Source: Pseudomonas khorasanensis (GTDB lineage: Bacteria; Pseudomonadota; Gammaproteobacteria; Pseudomonadales; Pseudomonadaceae). From it: DNA of 64,000 bases. The notes beneath the pieces were generated by a model. It did not search any database. It was not told the DNA's origin and worked only from the letters and a program-made list of their open reading frames with translations. Location: contig NZ_JABWQP020000010.1 of assembly GCF_014268505.2 (NCBI RefSeq), forward strand, positions 124,001 to 188,000, written 5' to 3'. The position numbers were made by a program, and so were the translations under genes. Below are positions 1-8,104 of this stretch, piece after piece; the first letter of the stretch is position 1, and each line of letters opens with the position of its first letter.

Positions 1-909
1 GGCCTTGCCGAATTCCTGGACGTTGCCGCCCTTGCGCATGGCGATCGCCAGGCCGATGGCCGGTTTGCCGTCGAAGCGGAACTCCGGTGTCGCCGGATCG
101 ACGTAACCGCGGCTGATTTCGGCGATGTCGGCCAGACGATAGAAGCGGTCGTTGAGCTTGAGATTGACCTCGGCCAGGTCCTTCTCCGACTCGAACTGAC
201 CCGAGGTGCGCACGGAAATCCGTTCCGGCCCCGCCTCGATCACCCCGGCCGGGGTCACCGCGTTCTGCGATTGCAGGCTCTGCACCACCTGACGCTGGTC
301 GATACCCAGCGCGGCAAGTTTGCGCGTCGAGAAATTCAGGTAAATCGTTTCGTCCTGCTGGCCGACCATTTCGATCTTGCCCAGCCCCGGCACGTTGCGG
401 ATTTCGGCGCGGGCCTGTTCCACGTAATCGCGCAACTGGCGCATGGTCAGGCCGTCGGCGGTGAAGGCGTAGACCGAGCCAAAGACGTCACCGAACTCAT
501 CGTTGAATCCCGGCCCTTGAATCCCTTGAGGAAACTGCCCACGAATGTCGTCGATCTTCTTGCGCACCTGGTACCAGATTTCCGGGATGTCCTTGGCGCT
601 GGTGGTGTCGCGCAGGTACACGTACACCGTCGATTCGCCGGGGCGCGTGTAGCTTTTCACGTAGTCGAGGGAGTCGAGCTCTTCGAGTTTTTTCTCGATG
701 CGGTCGGTAACCTGTTTGAGGGTTTCGTCCTGAGTCGCGCCGGGCCATTTAGTCTGGATCACCATGGTCTTGATGGTGAACGACGGGTCTTCTTCGCGGC
801 CAAGATTGAAATAGGAAAACACGCCCATCAGTAGCCCGACGAACATCAGGTACCAAACGAAAGACTGGTGCTTGAGGGCCCATTCGGAGAGGTTGAAAGA
901 GCCTTTCAT
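1..909 (-). CDS. triC: RND efflux permease, TriC-like (partial, N-terminal part only)
   Basis: Inner-membrane proton-driven RND pump subunit. The window holds only the first 303 codons; the rest lies left of base 1. Visible are a cytoplasmic N-terminus (MKGSFNLSEWALKHQSFVWY), the first membrane helix (about residues 15-35) and the start of the periplasmic porter domain, with the family-typical GREEDPSFTIKTMVIQTKWP stretch. It overlaps the upstream adaptor gene by 4 bp, so the three genes form one operon. Two adaptor genes followed by an RND gene is the arrangement of P. aeruginosa TriABC, which works with the unlinked channel OpmH. The family assignment is firm; the exact orthologue is inferred from gene order. 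Confidence 0.85.
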   Translation of the reverse strand, partial: MKGSFNLSEWALKHQSFVWYLMFVGLLMGVFSYFNLGREEDPSFTIKTMVIQTKWPGATQDETLKQVTDRIEKKLEELDSLDYVKSYTRPGESTVYVYLRDTTSAKDIPEIWYQVRKKIDDIRGQFPQGIQGPGFNDEFGDVFGSVYAFTADGLTMRQLRDYVEQARAEIRNVPGLGKIEMVGQQDETIYLNFSTRKLAALGIDQRQVVQSLQSQNAVTPAGVIEAGPERISVRTSGQFESEKDLAEVNLKLNDRFYRLADIAEISRGYVDPATPEFRFDGKPAIGLAIAMRKGGNVQEFGKA

Positions 910-1970
910 TGACTGTCCTCGTCAAGTTTTACCGATTGTCCGGGTTTGAGACTGTTGACGCCGGCGCTGACCACGCGCTCGCCGTTTTCTACGCCGCCGG
1001 CCAGCACCACGCTGTGTTCAGTGCGGCTGATGACCGTGACGTCGCGCGGGCTTACGGTTTTGCTCTGGGTGTCGATTACCCAGATCCGCGATTTGCCATC
1101 GACTTCCTGCAGCGCGGTGAGCGGTAATTCGAGGCGCGGTTTGATCGCCGAACTGAGGGTCACGCTGATGGCCGTGCCGAGGCGGAAACCGTCCGGCGTT
1201 TCGGCCAGGCTCAGGCGCGCGCGTCGGGTGCGCGTGGCGCTTTGTGCCTGGGGCTCGATTTCGCGGATGATCGCCGTGGTGTTGATGCTCGGGTCGAGTT
1301 GCGCGGCCACCGAAAACACCACATCACTGGGCAACTGATCGACCAGCGTATCGGGCAGATCGATCACCGCTTCCTTGATGTCCGGTTGCGCCAGCGTCAC
1401 GACTTGCTGCCCCGCCGTCACCACTTGCCCGGCCTCGGCGTTCCACGCAGTGACGACGGCCTTGTGATCGGCGCGCAGCTCGGTGTAACTCAGTTGATCC
1501 TTGCTTTGGCTGACCGCCGCCCGCGCCTGATCGAGCGAGGCCTGGGTGGTTTTCAGGTCGGTAGTGGCGACGTCCAGTTGCGCCTGCGCCCCGACGCCGC
1601 GATCGAACAGCGCTTGCTGGCGCCGTGCGTTGGCCTGGGCGTTGATCAGTTGCGCCTGGATTCTCGCCAGATCGCCCTGGGCCGAGCGCAACTGATTCTG
1701 CTGGTCGGACGGGTCGAGCGTCGCGAGCAAGGTGCCCTTCTGCACCTCGGCGCCTACATCGACGTTACGTCGGGCGATGCGTCCACCGACGCGAAATCCG
1801 GTATTGCTCTCGTAGCGCGCCTGAATGCTCCCGGCAAAACGACCGAGGCTTTCTTCGTTCAGTGCTTTGACCGTGACCGACAGCACCGGCCGCACCGGTT
1901 CCGGCGGCGCTTCCTTTTCCGAGCAGGCGACCAGCATCATCGCCGCGCACAACAGACCGAGACGCTTCAT
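906..1970 (-). CDS. triB: RND periplasmic adaptor lipoprotein, TriB-like
   Basis: Membrane fusion protein of 354 residues that links the RND pump to an outer-membrane channel. The signal peptide ends in a lipobox (LVAC, Cys16), so it is a lipoprotein anchored to the inner membrane. Then come a lipoyl/barrel-sandwich half (GGRIARRNVDVGAEVQKG, about 60-80), a coiled-coil hairpin (about 95-160, QLRSAQGDLARIQAQLINAQ), the second lipoyl half (about 165-195) and the beta-barrel and membrane-proximal domains. It overlaps both neighbours by 4 bp (ATGA), indicating translational coupling. It is paralogous to the adaptor upstream; tandem adaptors are characteristic of TriAB, where both are needed. Confidence 0.85.
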   Translation of the reverse strand: MKRLGLLCAAMMLVACSEKEAPPEPVRPVLSVTVKALNEESLGRFAGSIQARYESNTGFRVGGRIARRNVDVGAEVQKGTLLATLDPSDQQNQLRSAQGDLARIQAQLINAQANARRQQALFDRGVGAQAQLDVATTDLKTTQASLDQARAAVSQSKDQLSYTELRADHKAVVTAWNAEAGQVVTAGQQVVTLAQPDIKEAVIDLPDTLVDQLPSDVVFSVAAQLDPSINTTAIIREIEPQAQSATRTRRARLSLAETPDGFRLGTAISVTLSSAIKPRLELPLTALQEVDGKSRIWVIDTQSKTVSPRDVTVISRTEHSVVLAGGVENGERVVSAGVNSLKPGQSVKLDEDSQ

Positions 1971-3070
1971 GGCTGCGCTCCCGGTTGCAGATCCTTGTAG
2001 GTGTTTTCGGCAATCTCGACTTTCATGCCGGGGTGCAGCAACTGGCCGCCAGCGACAATGACTTTTTCGCCGCCCTTGAGGCCTTCGCTGATGATCACTT
2101 TGCCGGTCAGGTAACGGCCGACCGTGACCGTGTGCAATTGCGCCTCGCCTTTGTCATCGACCAGCCACACCGCCGGATCGCTGATGTTTTTTGTCAGCGC
2201 CGACCACGGCAGTTCCACTGCCGATTTGCCGGAGCCTTTGGCGGTGGCGCTGACCACCGAACCGAGCTGCATGCCCGGCGGCAGTTTGTCGAGGCTGACC
2301 TTGACCTGCACGGTGCCGGATTGCGCCGACACCGAGGGGGTGATTTCACGCACGGTGCCGGTGGTTTTGATTTGCGGGTTGTCGAGCAGGCTGACCACGA
2401 TCGAACGATCCGACGGCCGCTCGGCCAGCAGCGATTCGTACACGTTGAACACGGCGTCACGGTCGCCATCACGGGCGAGGCTGAAAATCGGCGCCGTGGC
2501 CTGCACCACCTGGCCGACTTCGGCCTGGCGTTCGGTGATCACGCCGGGCGCATCAGCGATCAGCGAGGTGTAGCTGAGCTGGTCCTTGGCGTTGGCCAGT
2601 TGCGCCTGCGCCGCGCTCAGTGCGCTCTGGCTGCTGCGCAGCGCCGCTTGCGCCGAATCGTATTCGCTCTGGCTGGTATAGCCCTTGGGCAGCAATTTCT
2701 GCTGACGCACGAAAGCCGCCGCCGCTTGCTTCACGCGGGCCTGTTCGGCCACAACCTGAGCCTGGGCGGAGTCGACGTTGGTCTGCAAATCCTTCGGATC
2801 GAGTTTCGCCAGCACCTGTCGGGCCGTAACGCGGTCGCCGACGTCGACCATGCGCTGGATGATCTTGCCGCCGACGCGGAACGACAACTGCGTCTGCACC
2901 CGCGCCTGCACGTCCCCGGTAAGCGTTACCGCTGCGGCGTATTGCTCGGGTTTGACCTCCTGCACGAAGACCCGAGGCAAGTATTGCTCGGCAGGTTTCT
3001 TGTCGCCGCAAGCAGTGAGCAACGCCATGGCGCTCAAGGCCATCAGCACTTTCAATCCGGGACCCGCCAT
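1967..3070 (-). CDS. triA: RND periplasmic adaptor lipoprotein, TriA-like
   Basis: First gene of the efflux operon, a second membrane fusion protein of 367 residues. The lipobox LTAC follows a hydrophobic signal (MAGPGLKVLMALSAMALLTAC). It has two lipoyl halves around a coiled-coil hairpin (about 90-165), then beta-barrel and membrane-proximal domains. I chose the ATG at 3070: an AAGGAG lies 5 nt upstream of it, while the GTG two codons earlier lies directly against that ribosome-binding site. The gene is divergent from the ATPase gene at 3216, and the 145-bp gap should hold both promoters. Substrates cannot be read from sequence; TriABC of P. aeruginosa exports triclosan. Confidence 0.85.
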   Translation of the reverse strand: MAGPGLKVLMALSAMALLTACGDKKPAEQYLPRVFVQEVKPEQYAAAVTLTGDVQARVQTQLSFRVGGKIIQRMVDVGDRVTARQVLAKLDPKDLQTNVDSAQAQVVAEQARVKQAAAAFVRQQKLLPKGYTSQSEYDSAQAALRSSQSALSAAQAQLANAKDQLSYTSLIADAPGVITERQAEVGQVVQATAPIFSLARDGDRDAVFNVYESLLAERPSDRSIVVSLLDNPQIKTTGTVREITPSVSAQSGTVQVKVSLDKLPPGMQLGSVVSATAKGSGKSAVELPWSALTKNISDPAVWLVDDKGEAQLHTVTVGRYLTGKVIISEGLKGGEKVIVAGGQLLHPGMKVEIAENTYKDLQPGAQP

Positions 3071-3215
3071 GCACACTCCTTGGGCTTAACTGCTGATATC
3101 GAGACGATACGACTTCAGAGCTTAGAACAGGGTTCCACCGTTGCCTCACGATTGGGTGATTTATCTCTGCAGGAGTATCCTGCGAGGGTTTTCGGCGTAG
3201 CGCAGAGGGATCTTC

Positions 3216-4376
3216 ATGCTCAACACCCTGGCGGTGGCCAATTACCGCTCGATCAACAAACTGGTGATACCGCTCGGGCGTCTGAACCTGATCACCGGCC
3301 CCAATGGCAGCGGCAAGTCCAACCTCTACCGCGCCCTGCGCCTGCTGGCGGAAACCGCACAGGGCGGGGTGGTCAATGCGCTGGCACGCGAAGGCGGGCT
3401 CGATTCGACTTTCTGGGCCGGGCCGGAAACTATCAGCCGCCGCATGCGCAACGGCGAAGTGGCGATCGAGCCAACCGTGCGCCAGGGCGTGAGGCGTTTG
3501 CGACTGGGCTTTGCCGGGGAGGATTTCAGCTATGCCATCGGCCTGGGCCTGCCGGAGCCGAGCCGTTCGTATTTTTCCCTCGATCCGGAAATCAAGCGTG
3601 AATGCATCTGGGCCGGCCCCGTGTTCCGCCCGGCGAGCCTGCTGGTCGACCGCAACGGCCCGATGATTCGCGCCCGCGAAGGGCGCGGCTGGGATGTGCT
3701 GGCGCAACACACGCCGAACTTCGACAGCCTGTTCGATCAGGTCGGCAGCCTGCGCAGCTCCCCGGAAGTGTTCCAGATGCGCGAATTCATCCGCCGCTGG
3801 CGCTTCTACGATCACTTTCGCAGCGATGCCGACGCCCCGGTGCGCCAACCGCAACTGGGCACGCGCACGCCGGTGCTGCACCACGACGGCCGGGATCTGG
3901 CGGCCGCCTTGCAGACGATTATCGAAATCGGCGACCCGGAAGCCTTGCGGACGGCAATCAGCGATGCGTTCCCCGGGGCCCGGCTGAATATTGCGCCACT
4001 GGCCGGTGGCCGCTTTGCTATCGAGTTCTTCCAGGAAGGCTTGTTGCGGCCGTTATCGGCAGCCGAGTTGTCGGACGGCACCTTGCGCTATCTGCTGCTG
4101 GTGGCGGCGCTGCTGACACCCAGACCGCCAACGCTGATGGTGCTGAACGAGCCGGAAACCAGCCTGCACCCGGACCTGCTGCTGGCGCTGGCACGGTTGA
4201 TCATCCGCGCCTCGGAACAATGTCAGGTGTGGGTGGTGTCCCATGCGCGGCGATTGATCTCGGCGCTGCAGGAAGACCCGGACTGCAATTGCATCGTGCT
4301 GGAAAAGACGCTGGGGCAGACCGGGATTGTCGGGCAGAGAGTGCTGGATGAGCCGGCGTGGCATTGGCCGGACTAA
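3216..4376 (+). CDS. AAA/RecF-like ATPase of the SMC-type ABC ATPase clan
   Basis: Protein of 386 residues resembling the stand-alone predicted ATPases related to RecF and OLD. Walker A is GPNGSGKSN at 28-36; the signature-like region is AAELSDGTLRYLLL; the Walker B region (about 305-318) reads LMVLNEPETSLHP and is followed by an H-loop-like VSHARRLI. The D-loop and glutamate are intact, but the aspartate that normally precedes DEPE is asparagine. There is no transmembrane segment or nuclease domain, so it is a soluble ATPase. It is a single gene, divergent from triABC and followed by repeats; nothing nearby identifies a partner. The function is unknown; a DNA-repair or phage-defence role would be a guess. 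Confidence 0.75.
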   Translation: MLNTLAVANYRSINKLVIPLGRLNLITGPNGSGKSNLYRALRLLAETAQGGVVNALAREGGLDSTFWAGPETISRRMRNGEVAIEPTVRQGVRRLRLGFAGEDFSYAIGLGLPEPSRSYFSLDPEIKRECIWAGPVFRPASLLVDRNGPMIRAREGRGWDVLAQHTPNFDSLFDQVGSLRSSPEVFQMREFIRRWRFYDHFRSDADAPVRQPQLGTRTPVLHHDGRDLAAALQTIIEIGDPEALRTAISDAFPGARLNIAPLAGGRFAIEFFQEGLLRPLSAAELSDGTLRYLLLVAALLTPRPPTLMVLNEPETSLHPDLLLALARLIIRASEQCQVWVVSHARRLISALQEDPDCNCIVLEKTLGQTGIVGQRVLDEPAWHWPD

Positions 4377-4390
4377 GCGGTGACTGAAGC

Positions 4391-4482
4391 ATTCGCGAGC
4401 AGGCTCGCTCCCACAGTCGTAGCGATTGATCGTTCCCACGCTCTGCGTGGGAACGCAGCCCGCGACGCTTCGCGTTCCAATC
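4391..4482. repeat. REP unit plus fragment of a second palindromic repeat family
   Basis: A single REP unit of family 1 (GCGAGCAGGCTCGC core, 4391-4414) is followed from about 4428 by a truncated family 3 repeat built on CCCACGCTCTGCGTGGG. Both recur through the window. They fill the gap between two convergent genes, the usual REP location. Confidence 0.85.
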
Positions 4483-4542
4483 CAAAGCCGGACACGGATC
4501 TGCCGACGAGGCATTCACCTGGGCGCGGGCAAGATCACAGGC

Positions 4543-5415
4543 CTATCCCTGCCACTTCCCACCCTCAACAATCACGCTCTCGGGCCGGGTGTCATCACTC
4601 AGCTCTTTACGCACGTATTGGTCATACAACTTGAGCAGGTATTTCTCCTCGCCCAACCTGGCCAGCTCGCTGTTCACCCAGTCACGCAATTCGATATTGC
4701 CCTTCTTCACCGCCGGCGCGATCGGCGCTTCTGCACCGAGTTTCTCCTCCAGCACGCGATAGCCCGGGTTCTGCTTCGCCCAGCTGAACAGCACCAGATT
4801 GTCCTGCGCATAGGCATCGCCACGTCCATTGGCCAGGGCTTGCAACGACTCGGAGTTCTTCTCGAACTTGAGCAACTTCCAGTCCGGGTGGTTTTTGGTC
4901 AGCCAGATATCGGCCGTGGTGCCGGTGGTCACGATGGTGGTGCGCGTCGCCAGATCCTCCAGCTTTTTCACAGGACTACCCTGCGGCACCAGCGCCTGCA
5001 CCGCGACCTTGAGGTTCGGATTGGTAAAGTCCACCGCTTCCTTGCGCTCCGGGGTGACGGTCATGTTGGCGAGGATAAGGTCGACCTTGTCGCTCTGCAG
5101 GAAAGGTATCCGGCTGGCCGGTTCCACCGCGACGAACTCGACCTTGTTTTCATCGCCGAGCAAATCCTTGGCGAAACGCCGACCGATGTCGGTATCGAAG
5201 CCCACGTAACGGCCGGCCTCGTCGACAAATCCAAACGGTGGCTTGTCGGTGAAGACGCCGACGATCAGTTTGTCGCGGGCCTTGATCTTGTCCAGATAAC
5301 CGGCCGGCGCCGCGCTTTCGCTGGCGACTTTGGGCTTGGGCGCTTCTTCGGTTTTACCGCAACCGGCAAGAAGGGCGAGGCTGAGCAGGGGCAGTAAAAA
5401 AGCGGCAGTTTTCAT
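4543..5415 (-). CDS. Polar amino acid ABC transporter, periplasmic binding lipoprotein (family 3)
   Basis: Last gene of a four-gene importer operon, 290 residues. The signal peptide ends in lipobox LAGC (Cys19), so this is a lipoprotein rather than a soluble protein. The mature part is a family 3 solute-binding fold: YLDKIKARDKLIVGVFTDKP at the start, GFDTDIGRRFAKDLLG, then NMTVTPERKEAVDFT, the region that includes the ligand arginine and aspartate of polar amino acid binders. It overlaps the ATPase gene by 4 bp. The ligand cannot be fixed from sequence; because the operon lies among sulfur genes, cyst(e)ine is a reasonable guess, and aspartate/glutamate is an alternative. Confidence 0.85.
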   Translation of the reverse strand: MKTAAFLLPLLSLALLAGCGKTEEAPKPKVASESAAPAGYLDKIKARDKLIVGVFTDKPPFGFVDEAGRYVGFDTDIGRRFAKDLLGDENKVEFVAVEPASRIPFLQSDKVDLILANMTVTPERKEAVDFTNPNLKVAVQALVPQGSPVKKLEDLATRTTIVTTGTTADIWLTKNHPDWKLLKFEKNSESLQALANGRGDAYAQDNLVLFSWAKQNPGYRVLEEKLGAEAPIAPAVKKGNIELRDWVNSELARLGEEKYLLKLYDQYVRKELSDDTRPESVIVEGGKWQG

Positions 5416-6194
5416 AACAGTTCCAGTTCCTTTGTCGGATTCGTTTCGGGCAATGTGGCAACGAAGGAGAACTTCTCCAGGAACTGCTGCGCGCGTGCGG
5501 TTTGCGGGTTCGTAAAGAAAATCTCGGGCGGGGTCTGTTCAAGGATGCGCCCTGCATCCATGAACACGATGCGGTCGGCCACCGCTCGGGCGAAGGCCAT
5601 TTCGTGGGTGACGATCAGCAGGGTCATGCCTTCGCGGGCCAGACCCTGAATCACTTGCAGCACTTCCTTGACCATCTCCGGGTCAAGGGCAGCGGTGACT
5701 TCGTCGAAGAGCATGACCGTTGGGTTCATGCACAGCGAACGGACGATGGCGATGCGTTGCTGCTGACCGCCGGAGAGCTGGCGTGGAAACGCATCGCGCT
5801 TGTCCGCCAGACCGACGCGCGCAAGCAGGGCTTCAGCCTGCCGTTGCGCTTCGCCGCGCTGGCGCTTCTGCACCTTGAGCGGGCCGAGCAGCAGATTGTC
5901 GAGCACGCTCATGTGCGGGAAAAGGTGGTAGCTCTGGAAGACCATGCCGATCTGCTGACGCACTTCGCGCCAGTCGGTGGCTTTGTCGAGCAACTCGCGC
6001 CCGGCAAATTTCAGGCTGCCGCTGTGGGCCACTTCCAGACCATTGAGGCAGCGCAGCAAGGTACTTTTACCGCAGCCGCTCGGGCCCAGAATCACAATGA
6101 CTTCGCCACTGCGCACTTGCAGGTCGATACCGTTGAGTACCTGCTGTTCGCCGAAGAATTTGTTGAAACCGTGAAACTCGATCAGTACGCTCAT
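5412..6194 (-). CDS. Polar amino acid ABC transporter ATPase (GlnQ/HisP type)
   Basis: Cytoplasmic ATPase of 260 residues powering the importer. Walker A GPSGCGKST is at about 36-44, Q-loop FQSYHLFPHM at about 85, signature LSGGQQQR at about 140, Walker B VMLFDEVTAALDP at about 160 and the H-loop VTHEM at about 195. All catalytic elements are present. It overlaps the genes on both sides by 4 bp (ATGA), so the operon is tightly coupled. The C-terminus, with a FEKF-like hydrophobic stretch and an acidic tail, is slightly longer than in typical GlnQ (about 240 residues). Confidence 0.92.
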   Translation of the reverse strand: MSVLIEFHGFNKFFGEQQVLNGIDLQVRSGEVIVILGPSGCGKSTLLRCLNGLEVAHSGSLKFAGRELLDKATDWREVRQQIGMVFQSYHLFPHMSVLDNLLLGPLKVQKRQRGEAQRQAEALLARVGLADKRDAFPRQLSGGQQQRIAIVRSLCMNPTVMLFDEVTAALDPEMVKEVLQVIQGLAREGMTLLIVTHEMAFARAVADRIVFMDAGRILEQTPPEIFFTNPQTARAQQFLEKFSFVATLPETNPTKELELL

Positions 6195-6850
6195 GCTTGC
6201 GTCCAGCGCCGTTCCAGCACGCGCGAAGCGGCCGATAACGGGTAGCAGATGAAAAAGAAAAACAGGAACAGCGCGCCGTAAATCAGCACCGATTCATAGG
6301 TGCGCTCAATGATCTGCTGGCCGACCTTGATCACATCGACGACGCCGATCAGCACCGCCAGCGAGCTGGTCTTGATGATTCGCGTGTAGACGTTGATGGT
6401 CGGTGGCGTCATGCGTTTGAGTGCTTGCGGCAGCAGCACGTAGCCGAACAGTTGCGGGGAGTTCAAGCCGATCGACAAACCTGCCTCACGCTGCCCGCGA
6501 GGCAACGAATGCAAGGCGCCGCGCGCCACTTCGCCGACTTCGCTGGCGCCCCACAGCGACAACACCAGCACCGCGCACCAGAAGCTCGGCAGGCTCAGGC
6601 CGAAGAAAATCGGCAGGCCGAAAAACAGCAGGTACAACCAGACCAGCACCGGGATCGCCCGGAACAGCTCCAGATAAATTCGCAGTATCAGATCAAGCCA
6701 CGTCACATTAAGCGTTCGCAGCACACCGTAAAGCACGCCGCCAACGGTGCTGATGGCAATGCTCAAAAAAGAGATCGACAAGGTTTGCCCGGCGCCTTTG
6801 GCCAGTTGCGGCAACGACACCCAGAGCAATTCAAGACCCGAACTGGCCAT
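6191..6850 (-). CDS. Polar amino acid ABC transporter permease (HisM/GlnP family)
   Basis: Inner-membrane permease of 219 residues with about five membrane helices. The binding-protein-dependent transport motif lies around SEVGEVARGALHSLPRGQRE (about 105-125), the coupling-helix EAA loop that contacts the ATPase. The start has a GGAGG about 7 nt upstream. It overlaps the other permease gene by 20 bp and the ATPase gene by 4 bp. The two permeases would form the heterodimeric channel. Confidence 0.9.
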   Translation of the reverse strand: MASSGLELLWVSLPQLAKGAGQTLSISFLSIAISTVGGVLYGVLRTLNVTWLDLILRIYLELFRAIPVLVWLYLLFFGLPIFFGLSLPSFWCAVLVLSLWGASEVGEVARGALHSLPRGQREAGLSIGLNSPQLFGYVLLPQALKRMTPPTINVYTRIIKTSSLAVLIGVVDVIKVGQQIIERTYESVLIYGALFLFFFFICYPLSAASRVLERRWTQA

Positions 6851-7496
6851 GCTGGAGCCTCCTTTCCAGACGGCTGAGCAGCAGCGACAGCGGCAGAAAC
6901 AGCAGCACGCAGATCAGCGTCAGCACGGCGAGCATTTCGTAGGTTTTGTAATAGAGCGCGATGTAGCTCTTGGTCGTGTAGAGGATTTCCGGCACCGCCA
7001 CTGCCGAGACCACCGTGGTCTCCTTGAGCAGGAAGATGAAATTGGCAAACAGCGACGGCAGGCTGAGAATCCCGGCTTGCGGCAGGATCACGTAGCGCAG
7101 CAACTGGCCGTGGGACAGGCCGATGGAACGGCCCGATTCCAGTTGCGCTTGTGGCACCGCCTCCACGCCGGCGCGCAGCACTTCGGTGAGGTAAGCGCCG
7201 CCGAGAAAAGTCATGGTGATGATCGCCGCTGTGAATCCGGAGACCTTGATGCCCAGCGCCGGCAAAGCGAAGTAGACGAAAAACAGCTGAATCAGCAGCG
7301 GCGTGTTGCGGGCCAGCTCTACATAAAGGCCGACCAGTTTTCGCAGGTAGGGCGTGCGAAACACAAGAATCGTTGCATTGAGCAGGGCCACCATCAGCGA
7401 GGTGCCTATAGCGATGACTCCCACTTGCAGCGTCACCCCCACGGCTTTGAGAAATGCCGGCAGGGTGCTGAGGATAAAAGCGTAATCGAAAGTCAT
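6831..7496 (-). CDS. Polar amino acid ABC transporter permease, first gene of the importer operon
   Basis: Second permease, 221 residues from the ATG at 7496 (MTFDYAFILSTL), which has an AGGA about 8 nt upstream; a possible upstream start at 7541 would add 15 residues (MDCITATHRAASGRF) that do not look like a membrane-protein N-terminus. The EAA loop is TEVLRAGVEAVPQAQLESGR. It is the promoter-proximal gene, and the AT-rich DNA at about 7565-7625 is the likely promoter region. A motif shared with two other sulfur-linked genes of the window lies further upstream at 7656-7675. Confidence 0.9.
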   Translation of the reverse strand: MTFDYAFILSTLPAFLKAVGVTLQVGVIAIGTSLMVALLNATILVFRTPYLRKLVGLYVELARNTPLLIQLFFVYFALPALGIKVSGFTAAIITMTFLGGAYLTEVLRAGVEAVPQAQLESGRSIGLSHGQLLRYVILPQAGILSLPSLFANFIFLLKETTVVSAVAVPEILYTTKSYIALYYKTYEMLAVLTLICVLLFLPLSLLLSRLERRLQHGQFGS

Positions 7497-7655
7497 GAAG
7501 CGTCCTGACGCCGCTCGGTGAGTGGCGGTGATGCAATCCATGGACAGCGGGTAGCAGTCCGGCAGGAACTGACTTTATAGGTATAAAAATGAGAATTTAA
7601 ATACCGTTAAAGCATATTGATATCTCCCAAAAAACTATCTTGCGGGTTTGCCGGG

Positions 7656-7675
7656 AAGGAATAAGAAGGCTATTT
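7656..7675. promoter_or_regulatory. Candidate sulfur-starvation regulatory motif (AAGGAATAAGAAG type)
   Basis: The core AAGGAATAAGAAG followed by CTATTT recurs almost unchanged at 10774-10792, and in weaker form (GGAATAAGAGCTTGCATTT) at 19661-19679. Each copy has the same orientation relative to a downstream minus-strand gene: the amino acid importer, the hydrolase gene and atsK. Binding by CysB or another sulfur regulator is inference. Confidence 0.35.
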
Positions 7676-7734
7676 TTCTTTGCGCTGTAGGAAGTATCTT
7701 TTTTTCACGAAAGCCCTCCAAGGACGAACAGCTT

Positions 7735-7755
7735 TTGGCCAGACTCTGGCCAAAC
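7735..7755. promoter_or_regulatory. Perfect palindrome, 10-bp arms, possible operator
   Basis: The arms TTTGGCCAGA and TCTGGCCAAA are separated by a single base. This is 19 nt upstream of the short ORF start and contains no T-run, so it reads more like a dimeric-regulator operator or an mRNA hairpin than a terminator. I do not recognise the binding protein. Confidence 0.45.
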
Positions 7756-7774
7756 CATCACAAGGAAGAGAGAA

Positions 7775-7864
7775 ATGGCTGATATCAAGGCACCGCTGGA
7801 CCCGCAGGACATCGTAAAACTGCTCATGGCATTGCGCCGCGCGCTGAAGACCTATCCGGCTTAA
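7775..7864 (+). CDS. Possible small protein, 29 residues
   Basis: An ATG at 7775 opens a 29-codon frame ending in TAA at 7862-7864. It has a purine-rich ribosome-binding site (AAGGAAGAGAGAA) ending directly before the ATG. The peptide starts MADIKAPLDPQDIVKLLMAL and ends RRALKTYPA; the middle could form an amphipathic helix. The stop abuts the start of a family 3 repeat. Preceding the frame is a perfect palindrome. I do not recognise a family, and a frame of this size could be chance; the ribosome-binding site is the main support. Confidence 0.4.
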   Translation: MADIKAPLDPQDIVKLLMALRRALKTYPA

Positions 7865-7867
7865 CCT

Positions 7868-8033
7868 GATCGTTCCCACGCTCTGCGTGGGAATGCAGCC
7901 CGGGACGCTCCGCGTCCCTTCCAGAGCCGAACGCGGAGCGTCCGATGAGGCATTCCCACGCAGAGCGTGGGAAAGATCAACACAGGAGGAATGCGGCCTC
8001 CTGTAGGAGCTGCCGAAGGCTGCGATCTTTTCT
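7868..8033. repeat. Complete family 3 inverted repeat and one family 4 unit
   Basis: 7868-7977 is a complete family 3 element: outer arms CCCACGCTCTGCGTGGGAA and its mirror, inner arms GGACGCTCCGCGTCC and GCGGAGCGTCC, a BIME-like double hairpin. 8001-8033 is a family 4 unit (CTGTAGGAGCTGCCGAAGG, then CTGCGATCTTTT). The same families recur at 33066-33218. Confidence 0.85.
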
Positions 8034-8043
8034 TTGCACGAAC

Positions 8044-8080
8044 AAAAACGCCGATGACCATCGCTGGCCATCGGCGTTTT
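8044..8080 (-). terminator. Rho-independent terminator of the MetQ-like gene
   Basis: On the minus strand a hairpin with arms AAAACGCCGATGGCCA and TGGTCATCGGCGTTTT (one mismatch) lies 25 bp past the stop codon of the MetQ-like gene and ends in a T-run. It could also act on transcripts from the left. Confidence 0.8.
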
Positions 8081-8104
8081 CACATCTTGCAGGTTTAGGT
8101 CAAA

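Larger units (their letters stand above)
7497..8104. other. Gene-poor 0.6-kb intergenic region
   Basis: The region holds, in order, an AT-rich presumed promoter for the amino acid importer (about 7565-7625), a sulfur-linked motif (7656-7675), a perfect palindrome (7735-7755), a 29-codon ORF (7775-7864), a full family 3 repeat (7868-7977), a family 4 repeat unit (8001-8033) and the terminator of the MetQ-like gene (8044-8080). No protein of ordinary length is supported. Confidence 0.75.

Noticed and set aside
1985-3601. A 538-codon plus-strand frame across triA and the ATPase start
   Set aside because: Antisense to triA and out of frame with the ATPase; no recognisable protein.
2553-3884. A 443-codon minus-strand frame overlapping triA and the ATPase gene
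   Set aside because: Out of frame with triA and antisense to the ATPase; both real genes have signal peptide or Walker evidence.
7670-8083. A 137-codon minus-strand frame in the 7.5-8.1 kb gap
   Set aside because: It is mostly translation of repeats and the terminator hairpin.
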